Assembly (NCBI GenBank): GCA_964007475.1
Contig: OZ023275.1
Coordinates: 17,277,829-17,341,828, forward strand
DNA length: 64,000 nt
Direction of reading: 5' to 3'
DNA from: Hybos culiciformis
Taxonomy: Eukaryota; Arthropoda; Insecta; Diptera; Hybotidae
Part shown: positions 11,501 to 22,748 of the stretch, in pieces
How positions within the stretch are numbered: position 1 is the stretch's first letter
Layout of the letters: each line of letters begins with the position of its first letter
The notes under the pieces: generated by a model
Told to the model about the DNA's origin: nothing
Databases searched by the model: none
The model's input: only the letters and a program-made list of their open reading frames with translations
Made by a program: the position numbers and the translations under genes

Positions 11501-14500
11501 TCAAAACATTACCTAAAGATTATGGTATCTGTGTAGTAGGCACATTATAATAATTTTTTGGTTAATAAAAATAATCAAAAATACGATTCGTGTATATAGT
11601 TAATAGTTAAGAGTTCAAATGAGCTTTAATGTACAAACAAATTTTAACTTTTGACAGCTAGTTAAATCGATTTGATTGCCATCCAAATATTAGAGACGAA
11701 AAATGCACAATAAAATGTAATTTTCATTTCCTTTGAATAGGAAAAAAAAACTTCATTAATAATATAGTGCAATTGTATAATTTATAAAATGAAAATTCAC
11801 CAAATAAAAACATGACAAAACAACAAAAAGGAACAGAATAACATTATACGATACCTATTATTGTTAAATTTTTATTACTTTTTAAATTTAACTTTTTAAA
11901 ATAAAATTTTTAACTGCAGTGGAAATTAGTGGGAGTTTTAAAAAGAAAAAGACAACATTTATAATTTTTTTAAGCTTCTTAAAAATTTGTACTTAAAAAA
12001 ATAAAAATAAAGATTAGTTTTATGTCGGATTTGAATGAACGCAGTATAACGATTAACTATAAAAGCGGTGGAAATTTCTTATATCAAAATTTAATTTCAA
12101 CGGCAAATGAATTAATTTTGTTAACATTTTTTTTACGTTTTATAATTTAGAAAATAAAAATGTTACCACACAATATTGGATTATTCCTTAAAGGATTTAT
12201 ATTGATAATAATAAATGTAATTAATAATAATTAATAATGATAAAAAATTTTTTTTTTGTTTATTAGCAATTTGCAAAGAAAATTCTTGCGTGAAAAATTT
12301 TACAAAAAATTAAAATACTACCTATAATATTATCTAGATCCCCTTTTCACAAAAATTGAAATATGTAGGTACATCAAATTAAAAATAAAATTTTAGAAGA
12401 AAATAAAATAATTGTAAAGTAAACAATTTTTTTTTTTTTAATATTAGCACTTTTTCAAAACGGACTAAAAAGTATAAATAAATAATTACTCATAGTCCCA
12501 ATATAGATTCCTAACCCCATAAATATTTTTCTGAAAATTAATTTGTGATCCTTAATTTTTAATAGCCATGAAAATACTTGTAAGATTTAAAACGTAAAAC
12601 ATGCAAAGGGAGGGTATTGTCATCCAGTTCTGAGGAATGTTTTAAGTTTTAAGTTTTTAGCTTATCCGTAAGTTAATTTGAAATTGGTACTAAACAGATA
12701 AACAATCTAATCCGTTATCCAATTCTAAGCTACGTTTAAAGCTTCATGTTTCTAGCTCAACGGGAAGTTAGTTTAAAACGGATTTCGAAACTTATATCGA
12801 ACAGACAAGAGAATGACAGCGAATTTTAATAAAGTGTTAAAAAGTAAATTTTGTTATTTAAAGAGAAATTTTGATTAATTAAATTAACATTTTCCACACC
12901 ATGAATTTTTGTTTTTGCAATATTATGGAAAAGAATTTTTTTTTATTTTTTGGCAATGGACAATGATAGAAATGAGATTATTTTTTTTTTTTTTGTGCAA
13001 TTTTTATGGAAATTATAGTTATATCATAGAATAAAAATACATATAGAAATGAATTCCCTTCAAATTTCTCGCCATTTATTCCACTGGAACAATCTCATTC
13101 ATAAACCTGAAAGTTTTGTATATTTGCTTTGTTCCATTTATAAAGAATAAAAACAACTACTTTATTTGTATTTTATTATAAGGAATTAAAGTTATGTGAA
13201 CAATGTGGCTTAGTGCGTAGGACGCAGAACTATAAACATGAAGGCACTGGGTTCAAACCCAAGTGTGATCTTTTTTTTTTAGCTATTTTATCTTTGGCAC
13301 TAATTTGAACAGAACAAGAAAAAAAAGTTTTTGCTTATAATTATATATAATATTTAAATGGAATTTAATATACCAAAAAGAGAAAAAATAGCTAAAAAAA
13401 AAAGATCTCACTTTTATAATCAAAAGAACAAAACCAATTTATATAACAAGACTAGAAAATAAAACTCCTAATGAAGAACTACAATTTTTTTCATAAGTGT
13501 TAAAAAACTTATTACCGCATAAATTAAGTGTGTGTTCTTACAAGAGGATTACTTTATTAGATTTTTCTATACGGAGAAATAGGAATTCGCCCATCGTCAT
13601 CGAAGTATTGTCTTTGTTTTTGGTTCTTAATTCCAATCCAATGAGTGTTAAATTTTTAAATAAGATTATTATTTTGAAAAAAAAAAAAAAAGAACGAATC
13701 AACAAAATTTAATTTACGAGTTCATTATTTTAATAATGAAACAAAATAAAAATTCATTTGATTGATTTTATGTTTAGAAAATTTCCAGAGCATAAAAATG
13801 TTCGTTTTCTATTACATTTGTGATTTTGAAGGGAACTAGTAAATTAAAATAATACCATACTTATTTACGCATAAGAAAACGTATGTATATACAAATATAT
13901 AAATGTATATTAATGCTTTATTTAAAATTTATGCACAGTTAATAAATTTTGCATATATTCTCAACACCACCTGTTGTTTGTATTGATTTCTTAACTAAAT
14001 CAAAGCTTACACCACATGCTTGTGTTTTTTTTTTTAATTTTTGATTTTCTATGATTTGTTTCTATTCTATAAAACATATATGCATATATTTAAATATCTA
14101 GTTAATTTGTTTTAACGTATTTGATCTCGAATATATTTATATTTTCCAGTCAAATTGAGATAAATTTCCAAAATGTTATTTAATGAAAGTAATTGCAGTT
14201 AATTACTTTTCAACACAATTAATTTGCGAGCCTTAGTTTTTAAAATAATGAGATTACGTTTTGGTTCAAAAACTTAGTTTTTTGTATCCTGATCGTGATT
14301 TAATTGACAAAACAAACCCTATTCAATGTTTATGAAAAAACGTTTCTTTGTACAAGAAATTTGTAAATTTGTATGTTTAGTAGTAAGAGTAGACTTTTCT
14401 TCTAATCAATGTTGTAGTTTTAAGATAAACAAATTTTGATTTTTCTAGAAAAAATCTAATTGATAAACGCTTAGATGTTATGTTATTTATTTATCTACCC

Positions 14501-17500
14501 AAAAATATTAACTACCGAGATATATTACTCTTAAAATAAATGACAGGAATAGAACAAAAAGGACGCTCTGTAGATTGTCTTTATTTGATTTACCCCAAGC
14601 GAAAAACTTTTTAACAAATCAAATCGTGCAAACATGTTAGCAGTCATAACTTTTTATTATATAAAAATTATTACATAAATATTTATATTTTAGAAAAAAT
14701 TATGTCATGGACAAATAGAGAGAGATGTTATATTAACACCAAAATTAGCATTACATGTGAATGGTAAATCTTTATATTATAAGCCCTCAGCATTATTAAT
14801 CAGTAATTCAACATACAATGTACCGTGGGAGCAAACATTGAAACATTTGACATTTTTAACTTTAAACAATAATTTGGATATGAACTTCGAAACAAAGTAG
14901 GTTAATTTTGACGAATTTACATATATTTTATTAAAAAGCAAAGATTTTTGACTCACATTAACATATGATAAATATTAATTAAATTTTGTGGATATTTCAT
15001 GACTTAAAATAAATCTAGATAAATCTAGAATATGTAGTATTGTAACTTCTTAAACTAGAATCAAAGATAACAGGAAATTAATAAAAGAAATCAAAAACCT
15101 TGTAAAGGAAAAACTCAAAAAACTCTCAGCATTAAACATAAAACATCATAAAAAAAGTGTGTAACATATGGCTCTGTTTCTTCGTGACTCGATATCATTT
15201 TTTTTGACGTTTGCTCTGATTTCTCAGTAAATAGACGTCCTATTTGAAAAAATTTAACAGATTTTTGTAGCTTGGCTCGTCCTCTACTCAATGAAGTGAG
15301 AGTTTTATTTTTTGAAGACAATGAAATTCTTCATTGTATTCGTGACTCGATGACTAAAATTTTGAATGTTGTTTTAACGATATCAATGTTTCAACGCAAA
15401 ATTCTCTAAAAGTAAGATTATTTGCCAACTTTTTTTTTATTTCATTTGTTGGACTAATAACGCTTCGAATAAAAGTGAATAAAAGTATTCGCATTAAATT
15501 TTGTAATCCTAGTAACTGAAAATTAATTCTAGTTTCCGTGACTCGAAACGAAAAAAAAAATTACTATTGTTACTGAAAAATAAAAAGAGGTAATATTACT
15601 TAAGGAGACGTTAAAAAGTTTGATAAATTAACTTCAAACAAAAAAAAACTATTTAGACATTTACTTACTCAAAAAAAACGGTTAAAATAATACTAAGAAC
15701 ATCTGAATTCTTATAAATTTTTAAGAAATTTTAGAAACAGAGCCATATTCATCTCAAGAATCGTAAATGATAGCTATCAAGTGAATCATTCTCATGAGTC
15801 CTATGCTTGATACCAGGACGAAACAATTCAATAATATTTCAGTAATTTCAAGTAAAAAGTATTCTCAAATAATAAATAAGCAATATATATATTTCATAAG
15901 TTTCCTGTATTTAGTTTCACTACTATCTATAAATAATAAATTAAGTGTAGACCAAAAATTACCTATATGTCGTAGATTTTTACAAAGATCAAGTTCTTGG
16001 ACAAAAATATGATAATAACATTGTCGATATATAATTAGTTGTCTGTTAATTTCGCATTGACATAAATTAAAACCCCATTTAAAATAATTATTACATTTAT
16101 ATATAAAATATATTTTTTAGATCATTACCTACTTATAAAAAATTCATGAATTCAAGTTATATTCAAAACAAAATTTATATACCAAAATTTGGCGATATCA
16201 TCACATTGGCTCAAGGTCGTTTGGAATTAAATGATAAAAACCATTTTGAGTTTATCGAAGGAAAATGCGAGGATGAAGATGATTTAGACAATAATAATCA
16301 AAATAAGTGTAAACTAAATAAAGCTTTAGCATTTTGGCAAGTGCAAAAAATTCGACATAGAGATGACGAAAAAAAATTTCGTTATGAAATCAAATTCACG
16401 GTTATACCTAACAGCACTAATTTTGAAAATAAAATTAATGAAAAAATAGATGGCGGTAAGCGTGAAGTCAATCATCGTCGTAGATTAAGATCGTTCATTC
16501 TAAAAGATTCGGATTATCCAAAAAATTTTGAAAATGTTAATGACCACATTGCGAAAAGAAGACACGATGAGAATCGTGATATTTATTTAGAGAAATTAAC
16601 ATCTTTTAATGATGTGTTTCAACAATCAAGATTTTTTCCAAGTGAATATTCATCAACGAAGCTGAATTTAGGGGAATATATTCCAAAAAATAAAAATATG
16701 CAATCAAGGATCGGTGGTGCAGGCTTATTTTCCCCATTATATCAATTGCCAACAACTTATCGTCCCAATTATCATTTAAAATTGAATCAAAACTCTAAAC
16801 ATTCAAATTTTGTAGACAGTCAAAGCTCTTTATCGGAACCAATAGAACCAGAATTCCATCACCCGTCAAATTTACAATTTTATTCCAAAAGATTGCTTCC
16901 CCCAGTTACAACACATTTACATCATCATTATTATATGAAAAATGGACAAAAAATTTATCACCGCGGTACCATTGATTTAATTCAAGAGCCGTTAACTTCT
17001 ATTAAACCTCATTTTGACGCATCTCTTAATGAGAAAGATTCAAAATACCGAGTTCCACAAACGACAAACAAACCGTTTCAAAATTTTCGAACTCCCCATA
17101 ATTTTTATCTACAACAGAATCCAACTCAACTGAATTCATTACAACCCCCTCCAGTATTTGAAAATAGCGAAAATGGAGTTATTTCACTTAGCAATATTTC
17201 AACGGTTAATTTTCCTCATAATACGTCTCCATATCCACCTCTATATTATCAGCAAAATTTGCCGCGACCGATTGTACCTCCGGCACATTTATTTTATATG
17301 CATCCAATACCGATTTCAGCACAGCTGCCTGTATTCTTTTATGCCAACGATTATGTACCAACAGAAAGGTTAAATAGATACTCAGAACCGGATCCTCTTT
17401 ATCACAGTAGTTCAGCTGAACAAAAGAAAAACAATATAGAACAATCATTGAACCAAAATAAAAACAATTTCGAACAGAATGAAAGTATTTTAAGCGATTC

Positions 17501-20500
17501 AAATAATACTCCTGCTTATGAAAATTATGAAAAACCTGATTCTATTAACGCACAGCTTCCACCTCCACAAGCAGGTCAAGACTTGCGAGTGCCATATGTG
17601 GAAACTGCTCAACATGAAACTTCAAAAGCATTAGTAACAGAAAATAGTGCCAAAAAAACTGAGGATACCATCTTCGTAACTACCACAAGTGAACCCTCAA
17701 AAAGTGATTTTTCAAAAGAGTCTACTGTAACCAAAGAGCCTTACGTGACTACAGGCCTTACTTTGACCACTGAACTGGTAAAAAAATATTCATCGGTCAC
17801 AAAGAAAAAACCCAAAGTACCAACAAAAGCAACAATCGAAAAAACAACAAGAGAAACAATCCTGTTTCCTCCAAAAGTAATAACTACTCCTGCAACAGGA
17901 CCATTAATGGTTAATGTGAGCACTAAATTAAGTTCAAAATATATTAGAACTACAAGCGAGAGACCGATATTAAAATGGAAACCGAAAACTACAAAGATCA
18001 CAAAAGAACCAATGACTGCTACAAAGCTTTCTCCAATCGTATTGGACAAAATTGAGTTTGAGCGTGTACCGGTAACAGAACCTGAAAAAGTTTTCTCAGT
18101 TAATCCAAATGATTTGAAAAAAAATATTAAAACAAAACAATCAGTTGCAACTTCAATTACTTATAAAATTGGTAAAAATGACATAGAACGGCCAATAGAT
18201 TTACATAATATTGATATTAAAGAAGCTAACGTTGTTAAGTTACCTACAGATGATAAATCGATAAAATTATACAAGGCCTCCCCTGTTGAAGAAATACAAA
18301 AAAAAGATAACAAAATAATTGAGGACGAGTTGCAAAAGTCTATTGTTGCACATGTTAAGAGTCTGTAGTTTTTTATTATGAGATATTGATGCTTTTTGAA
18401 TCAAAACGCAATGTGAATATTAACTACATTTCCTTACGATTTTTAAGCCTTTATAGTCAAAAACATTGGCCGACTAAATTTGTTAACATTATGAAGTAAA
18501 AAATCTTAAGGATTTATGAATAAATGAGTAAAAAATTAAGGATTTAAAATAATTTGTTTTTTTTTATATCCCAATGAAATATATAGAGCGAAGTTAATTT
18601 TGAGTTCAATTATCCAATATCATGAGGAATTATTATTAACTAAATAATTATTATTTAATTCAAAAATAAAAGGATTGTTTTAAAAAATTAGAAAAAAAAA
18701 GATCTAACATGATAAAAAAACAGAATAATTGAATTCAATTAAACATTAATTTTCAATAAGTAAACATTCATTGTTTCCATTTTTGACTTTAACCTATTCA
18801 AATGTTATGTAATTAATTGACTCACCAGCTCCTTCTTGGGCATATTTATAAACTGGTGTTGGTGGTATTGGAATCAATTTAGCATAAGCCTCAGGCATCA
18901 TTTCTGTTATTCTTTGATGGTAAGATAGCCTGGAACAACATTTTAAATTGTATAAATTTCAGGTAAAAAAAAAAGCAAGTGTGATCTTAGCGTACCTTAG
19001 ACATTTTTGTAGAACTTCTTGAATAAATTTAGGCCTTGGATGTTCTGAATCTAATAATAAGCAACTGTCCCATTCGTCCCATGACCAAGTGAACTTAAAA
19101 TTACTTAAATGATAAGAAAACCAATTGACGAAACGATCAAAACATGATGTGTTCATCGAATCGATACGCATAAATAAAATTTCAGATGCTTGAGCTAAGA
19201 CTTGTGGTAATGTTCCCGGTTGTAATTTACATAATTCAATTAATATTGACCCATAACAAATTTCAATATAACGTGGTGTTGGCATATGAAACAATTCAGC
19301 AAATATAACTTCGACAATACAATATTCCAATGGAATTTTACTTTTATACGGAAAACTAAGCAAATGAGCAGCACAATCCTTTCGCTCCAAATGATGAGTT
19401 TCGATTATATGATGCAAATGCTCTTCGATTAGAAAACGTTCAATCGAATGTGCTCCTAAAAATTCGAAAAAATTGATTTTTTATTTGAAAACACTTTTTT
19501 TGTCTATATAATTTTTACCTGGTAAGTTTGGTCCATCTGGACAGTCAGTATAATCAAACATTCTGTAAACCACCCATGGCATTGGATATGTATATGTTTC
19601 ATGATGAGGTGGTGGAATAATTTGTGGTAAATTATGTTGAAGAGCTTCGCACAAAATCGAATCGAATGCTAAATATGGACGGGGTATATGCTTTTCGGCC
19701 CAATTATCTTGTCTTAATTTTCTAATTTGAGCCCAAAGGCAATCTAAATATTCTTCTTGCGGATGAGGAGCATCAACAGACCACACCCTTAGGGCATTAT
19801 GATGTTTTTTTGTTCGCTTATTCAAAAAAACTTCAATTCTTACCAATAAAGTTTCCAATGAAGATTCTTTTTTTTCATACAAATCTCGACCAACCCATGG
19901 TAAAGTTGAAAGAACTGCAAAAACGTACCAGTCTCGTCGAACCTGAGGCACAGTATCTTCATTTGAAACCTCAATCATGTTATCCAAAAGTTGAAGTAAC
20001 GATGTTGCTGAAATTACATGACAATTTACTAAATCGGCTAAAAAACGCAACGAATAACGAGCAGCATCCCATTTGCAAGATTTTAAACTGTCTTTAAATG
20101 TTTTGACCATATGATCGACGAATTCACCACCGAATTTATAGTTTTTAGCGTTCAGTAAGCCGACCAGTGTTGTGTATATAGTACACTTTTCTGGCATCTT
20201 AACAGCACAATCTGATAAAATACGCAAAATTTTCATTCTAAATGTTCCCAAATCAGCTTCAAGCACAGAAACTAAACCTTCTAAATTGGATTCAACAGAT
20301 GATGTTGATTTTTCACCGACACGAAGAATCAATGATTCAAGTCGATCTTCGATTTCTTGATTTTCACTGACACGACGCCGTTTCCTGTTGTGACGATCTA
20401 AAAGCAAAAAAATATAAAATAAGTAGTAATTATAAGATTTTTATTTGACTGAGAAAAATAATTTTAACAATTTAGTTCAGATATAAGTAGGTAGGTAGGT

Positions 20501-21672
20501 ATATAAGAAGACTATACATTTCAAAGTTTTTGGATAGTTGTTGAATCAAAACAAACTCAAACTGATTGTAAGTATGTAGTTAGGTTCTAATGTAGATAAT
20601 CTTGTTAATTTTAATTTAGAATATGAAATGTGGCAAAAATTTCAAATTATTTTTTAATGAAATTCTATAAAAATTTAGTTTGGCGTTAGTGCAGTTTATG
20701 GGAACCACTCAGAATGGGCTGAAACTTGGTGGGGGGGTAGAGGCGGTGCCCAAACTCCCAAAACTGAAATCAGTTCTTGGGGCAAAGGCCCCGTTTCGGA
20801 GCTAGGGCCCCCCAAAGTTTTCATACATTTTTGTATGGGCAATTTTTTTTTTTGGCCCGATTGGCCCTATTTTTGGGAAAAGGATAAAGGGGGTGACCCA
20901 AAACAAGAGGGGGGGGTGGGGGGCGGCGGGCGGGCGGTCTGGTGGTTGGTCAGTGGGATTTGCGGCTCTTGTTTTGGGTCACCCCCTTTATCCTTTTCCC
21001 AAAAATAGGGCCAATCGGGCCAAAAAAAAAAATTGCCCATACAAAATGTATGAAAACTTTGAGGGGCCATATCTTCGAAACGGGGCCCGAGCCCCAAGAA
21101 CTGATTTCAGTTTTGGAAGTTTGGGCACCGCCTCTACCCCCCCACCAAGTTTCAGCCCATTCTGAGTGGTTCCCATAAACTGCACTTTAGCCTTTAGTTT
21201 TTTTTTCACTCAATGGAGGATTTTTGGAGAATTGTAAAATACGGACGGATTAAGTACATAATAGAGCTCCTGAATGTTAAAGTACACAGAATTTCTTCTA
21301 AAAAGACAAATTTTGCATTCCATTACCCCCTCTCAGTCAGAGAAACTGTCTTATGGATATATTGGGCCATGCTTATTTTTACCGACTGTGACTGATACAT
21401 TTTCGCATATTTTTATTTAAATTTGAAGTGATCTGAAATCTGAATTATTCCTTTATATTTATATTTTCTAATTCAGGAATCAGAAAATTGCTGTTTTGCT
21501 GTTTGCTTGCTGTCACTCGCAGTTCTTTTACACGCAGCAAACACACAAAAAGATGTCAGTCAAAAATATGTTTCATTAAATTTTTTTTTTATTATTTTAA
21601 GAAAAAAAATTGTATATTAAATATATTTTTACCATAATTATCGTCATCATCGTAAGCCCTTCTTCGATTCAT
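5513..21672 (-). CDS. NCBP1: Nuclear cap-binding protein subunit 1 (CBP80)
   Basis: Large subunit of the nuclear cap-binding complex. With CBP20 it binds the m7G cap of new transcripts and supports splicing, export and RNA surveillance. Exons in order: 21672-21633, 20397-19519, 19455-18996, 18929-18826, 8267-8026, 7876-7633, 7164-7037, 5959-5771 and 5626-5513. They sum to 2400 nt (799 residues plus stop; human CBP80 has 790), every junction is GT..AG and every phase matches. A basic nuclear-localisation cluster (HNRKRRRV) lies near residues 17-24, followed by [41 protein letters not shown] and [17 protein letters not shown]. Later come FAELF.MP.P, the second MIF4G-like region with FNPLKI.VFVQTLL.L, the Ser/Glu linker encoded by 7164-7037, and the closing [20 protein letters not shown] block. 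Intron 1 (20398-21632) holds a foldback element and intron 4 (8268-18825) a complete nested gene. The ATG at 21672 gives the expected short acidic and basic N-terminus. Confidence 0.96.
13199..13280 (+). repeat. tRNA-like sequence, probable SINE head
   Basis: An A-box-like motif TGGCTTAGTGCG (13206-13217) is followed 32 bases later by a consensus-quality B box, GGTTCAAACCC (13250-13260), and then a run of ten T (13271-13280) that would terminate RNA polymerase III. This is the layout of an internal Pol III promoter. The acceptor and D stems do not pair well, so I do not call a functional tRNA. A tRNA-derived SINE or a decayed tRNA copy fits better. It lies on the strand opposite to NCBP1, in its intron 4. 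Confidence 0.5.
13261..13415. repeat. Inverted repeat with about 30-bp arms beside the tRNA-like unit
   Basis: The left arm runs from AAGTGTGATC through a T-run to AGCTATTTT (13261-13289). The right arm near 13385-13415 is its reverse complement with one substitution (AAGTGAGATC). The left arm overlaps the 3' end and T-run of the tRNA-like sequence. This may be a tail-to-tail pair of SINE ends or the termini of a small insertion of about 155 bp. Confidence 0.55.
14332..18368 (+). CDS. Unrecognised Thr/Pro-rich protein nested in an NCBP1 intron
   Basis: I do not recognise this gene. Three exons fit: 14332-14382 (tentative, 17 codons starting MKKRFF), 14694-14896 and 16121-18368, joined in phases 0 and 2, for about 833 residues. 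The last two exons are well supported; the first was chosen because it is the nearest ATG frame ending in phase 0 at a good donor (GTAAGA). The N-terminal third looks folded, with [39 protein letters not shown], an EGKCEDEDD acidic patch and [11 protein letters not shown]. Several dibasic and tetrabasic stretches follow (HRRRLRS, AKRRHDE) and could be processing sites. The middle is Pro/Tyr/His/Asn-rich and the C-terminal third Thr/Lys/Pro-rich, mucin- or matrix-like. A poly(A) signal follows at 18519, so the gene lies wholly within NCBP1 intron 4 on the opposite strand. Secretion is a guess, because a clear signal peptide is not visible. Confidence 0.72.
15169..15745. mobile_element. MITE with TA duplication in the nested gene's intron
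   Basis: TGGCTCTGTTTCT at 15169-15181 is exactly mirrored by AGAAACAGAGCCA at 15733-15745, and both are flanked by TA, as expected of Tc1/mariner-type insertion. The flanking AT on each side also pairs, so the perfect inverted repeat is slightly longer. The motif CGTGACTCG occurs three times inside (about 15183, 15341 and 15537). A short minus-strand frame at 15115-15321 overlaps the left end but resembles no transposase. The element sits in the intron between 14896 and 16121. Confidence 0.65.
18519..18524 (+). promoter_or_regulatory. Poly(A) signal of the nested gene
   Basis: AATAAA lies 151 bases after the stop codon of the nested plus-strand gene and about 300 bases before NCBP1 exon 4. 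Its position supports independent 3'-end formation inside the host intron. Confidence 0.5.
20688..21186. mobile_element. GC-rich foldback element, copy 2 (near-perfect palindrome)
   Basis: The left arm (20688-20909) and right arm (20966-21186) are almost exact reverse complements of about 221 bp each, separated by a 56-base G-rich loop. The tip reads AGTGCAGTTTATGGGAACCA. Inner landmarks include GAATGGGCTGAAACTTGG, GGGGCAAAGGCCCC, TTTTCATACATTTTTGTATG and GGGGGTGACCCAAAAC. The GC content is far above that of the genome around it. It shares terminal and inner blocks with 1738-2219. Overlapping frames on both strands here mirror each other through the palindrome and are not genes. It lies inside NCBP1 intron 1, so the pre-mRNA would carry a very long hairpin. 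The target duplication is unclear. Confidence 0.85.
20909..20934 (+). other. G-quadruplex-like motif in the foldback loop
   Basis: Four G-tracts of at least three (20909-20916, 20918-20923, 20928-20930 and 20932-20934), separated by loops of 1, 4 and 1 bases, fit the canonical intramolecular quadruplex pattern on the plus strand. They sit at the apex of the 221-bp-arm palindrome. The NCBP1 transcript carries the C-rich complement, so any quadruplex would form in DNA rather than in that RNA. Confidence 0.65.
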
Positions 21673-22748
21673 TTTTGATTATTAAAGTTTTGCTGAGTTT
21701 TTAAAATAAATTAAATTAAAAAGAAACTTAAGAAACGCAACAAACTACTTATTTCAAAAAGTATAAAAAAATGTTTGACTTTTTTTTCCATTGACGTTAA
21801 TGACAAGCGAATGAAGTTAGTCACATTTATTGTTTTTTTAATTTTTTCACATACTCACACATGATTCGTTCCATTTTCGAATTTTCGAATAAGAAAAAAA
21901 CAAAAGAAAATAAACGGAAATGGATACAGAAACAATAATAATTATATCGGTAATTCCCAAGTAGCCACGGTTATTACCCAAATATTTAAATTTTTTTTAG
22001 TTTTATTTAGTAAAGATAAATAAAATTTAGTAAATTTAAATAAATTGTAAATAAATTAGTTGAGCGCAAAAGTTATTTTTAATTATCATAAATGTATTTA
22101 TATTTTAAGTACGGCGTCGCCTGATAACAAACATCCCACCGAATGAAATAAAATGTAAATAACAGCGCTGGTTTGAAAATTTTAAATATAAATACATAAT
22201 AGGTACGTTTATATAGACCTAGAACTTATATATGAGAGCTTATTTTGAGAGATAGACTTATATAGAGAGATATTTTGGACTTTCTGTAATTGATCGACTA
22301 ACATAAAAAACATAGTGTAAGGGTAAAGGTCTACATATTTATATAATAAGTAATAAATATTTTTTTTAAGTTCTTACAATCTACAACTACCTAAATACAA
22401 TAATATCATAATATAAGGGCCTTTACTGGTTTTTTTTTCTGCAAAATGTTGCATTTTATTTAAAATTTTCAACTTGATCGACTTAAAAACAAAATATACA
22501 AATTTGTTCTTTTTTTTTCACTTTTGATGGGTAGATAAACAGCTCAAAAGAGTTTCATCGTAAATAATAATTAATAATTTAAAAATTCTTTGAGAAATTA
22601 ATTCTGTAGGTCTTTTCAGAAATAAAAAATAACAATTTTTTGAAAATTTATTTTTTATTTTTATTTAATCAATATAATCTCCATCACATCACGAGTGTGT
22701 AGTACAATGCAACTAAATGTATTTTATACAGTTACTTTATTGTTTTAT

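Larger units (their letters stand above)
8268..18825 (-). other. Giant NCBP1 intron 4 hosting other features
   Basis: This 10.6-kb intron joins exon 4 (ending in codons for QEGAG) to exon 5 ([11 protein letters not shown]) in phase 1. All other NCBP1 introns are short: about 65 bases to 1.9 kb. From 8268 to about 13200 I see only AT-rich sequence with no defensible gene, apart from a small hairpin (CCGTTGTA at 9267-9274 and its complement at 9281-9288). Beyond that lie a tRNA-like sequence, an inverted repeat, an opposite-strand gene and a MITE, listed separately. Confidence 0.85.

Noticed and set aside
13199..13275. Functional tRNA gene
   Set aside because: The B box is good, but the acceptor and D stems do not pair, so only a tRNA-like or SINE origin is claimed.
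19481..20407. NCBP1 start within exon 2 (MLLDRHNRK reading)
   Set aside because: The codons before DRHNRK are intron. Splicing to the ATG exon at 21672-21633 in phase gives the expected family N-terminus.
20867..21209. Several overlapping frames on both strands, 60-90 codons
   Set aside because: They lie in the arms of the 20688-21186 palindrome, mirror each other across it, are Pro/Gly-rich because of G- and C-runs, and have no splice or start context.
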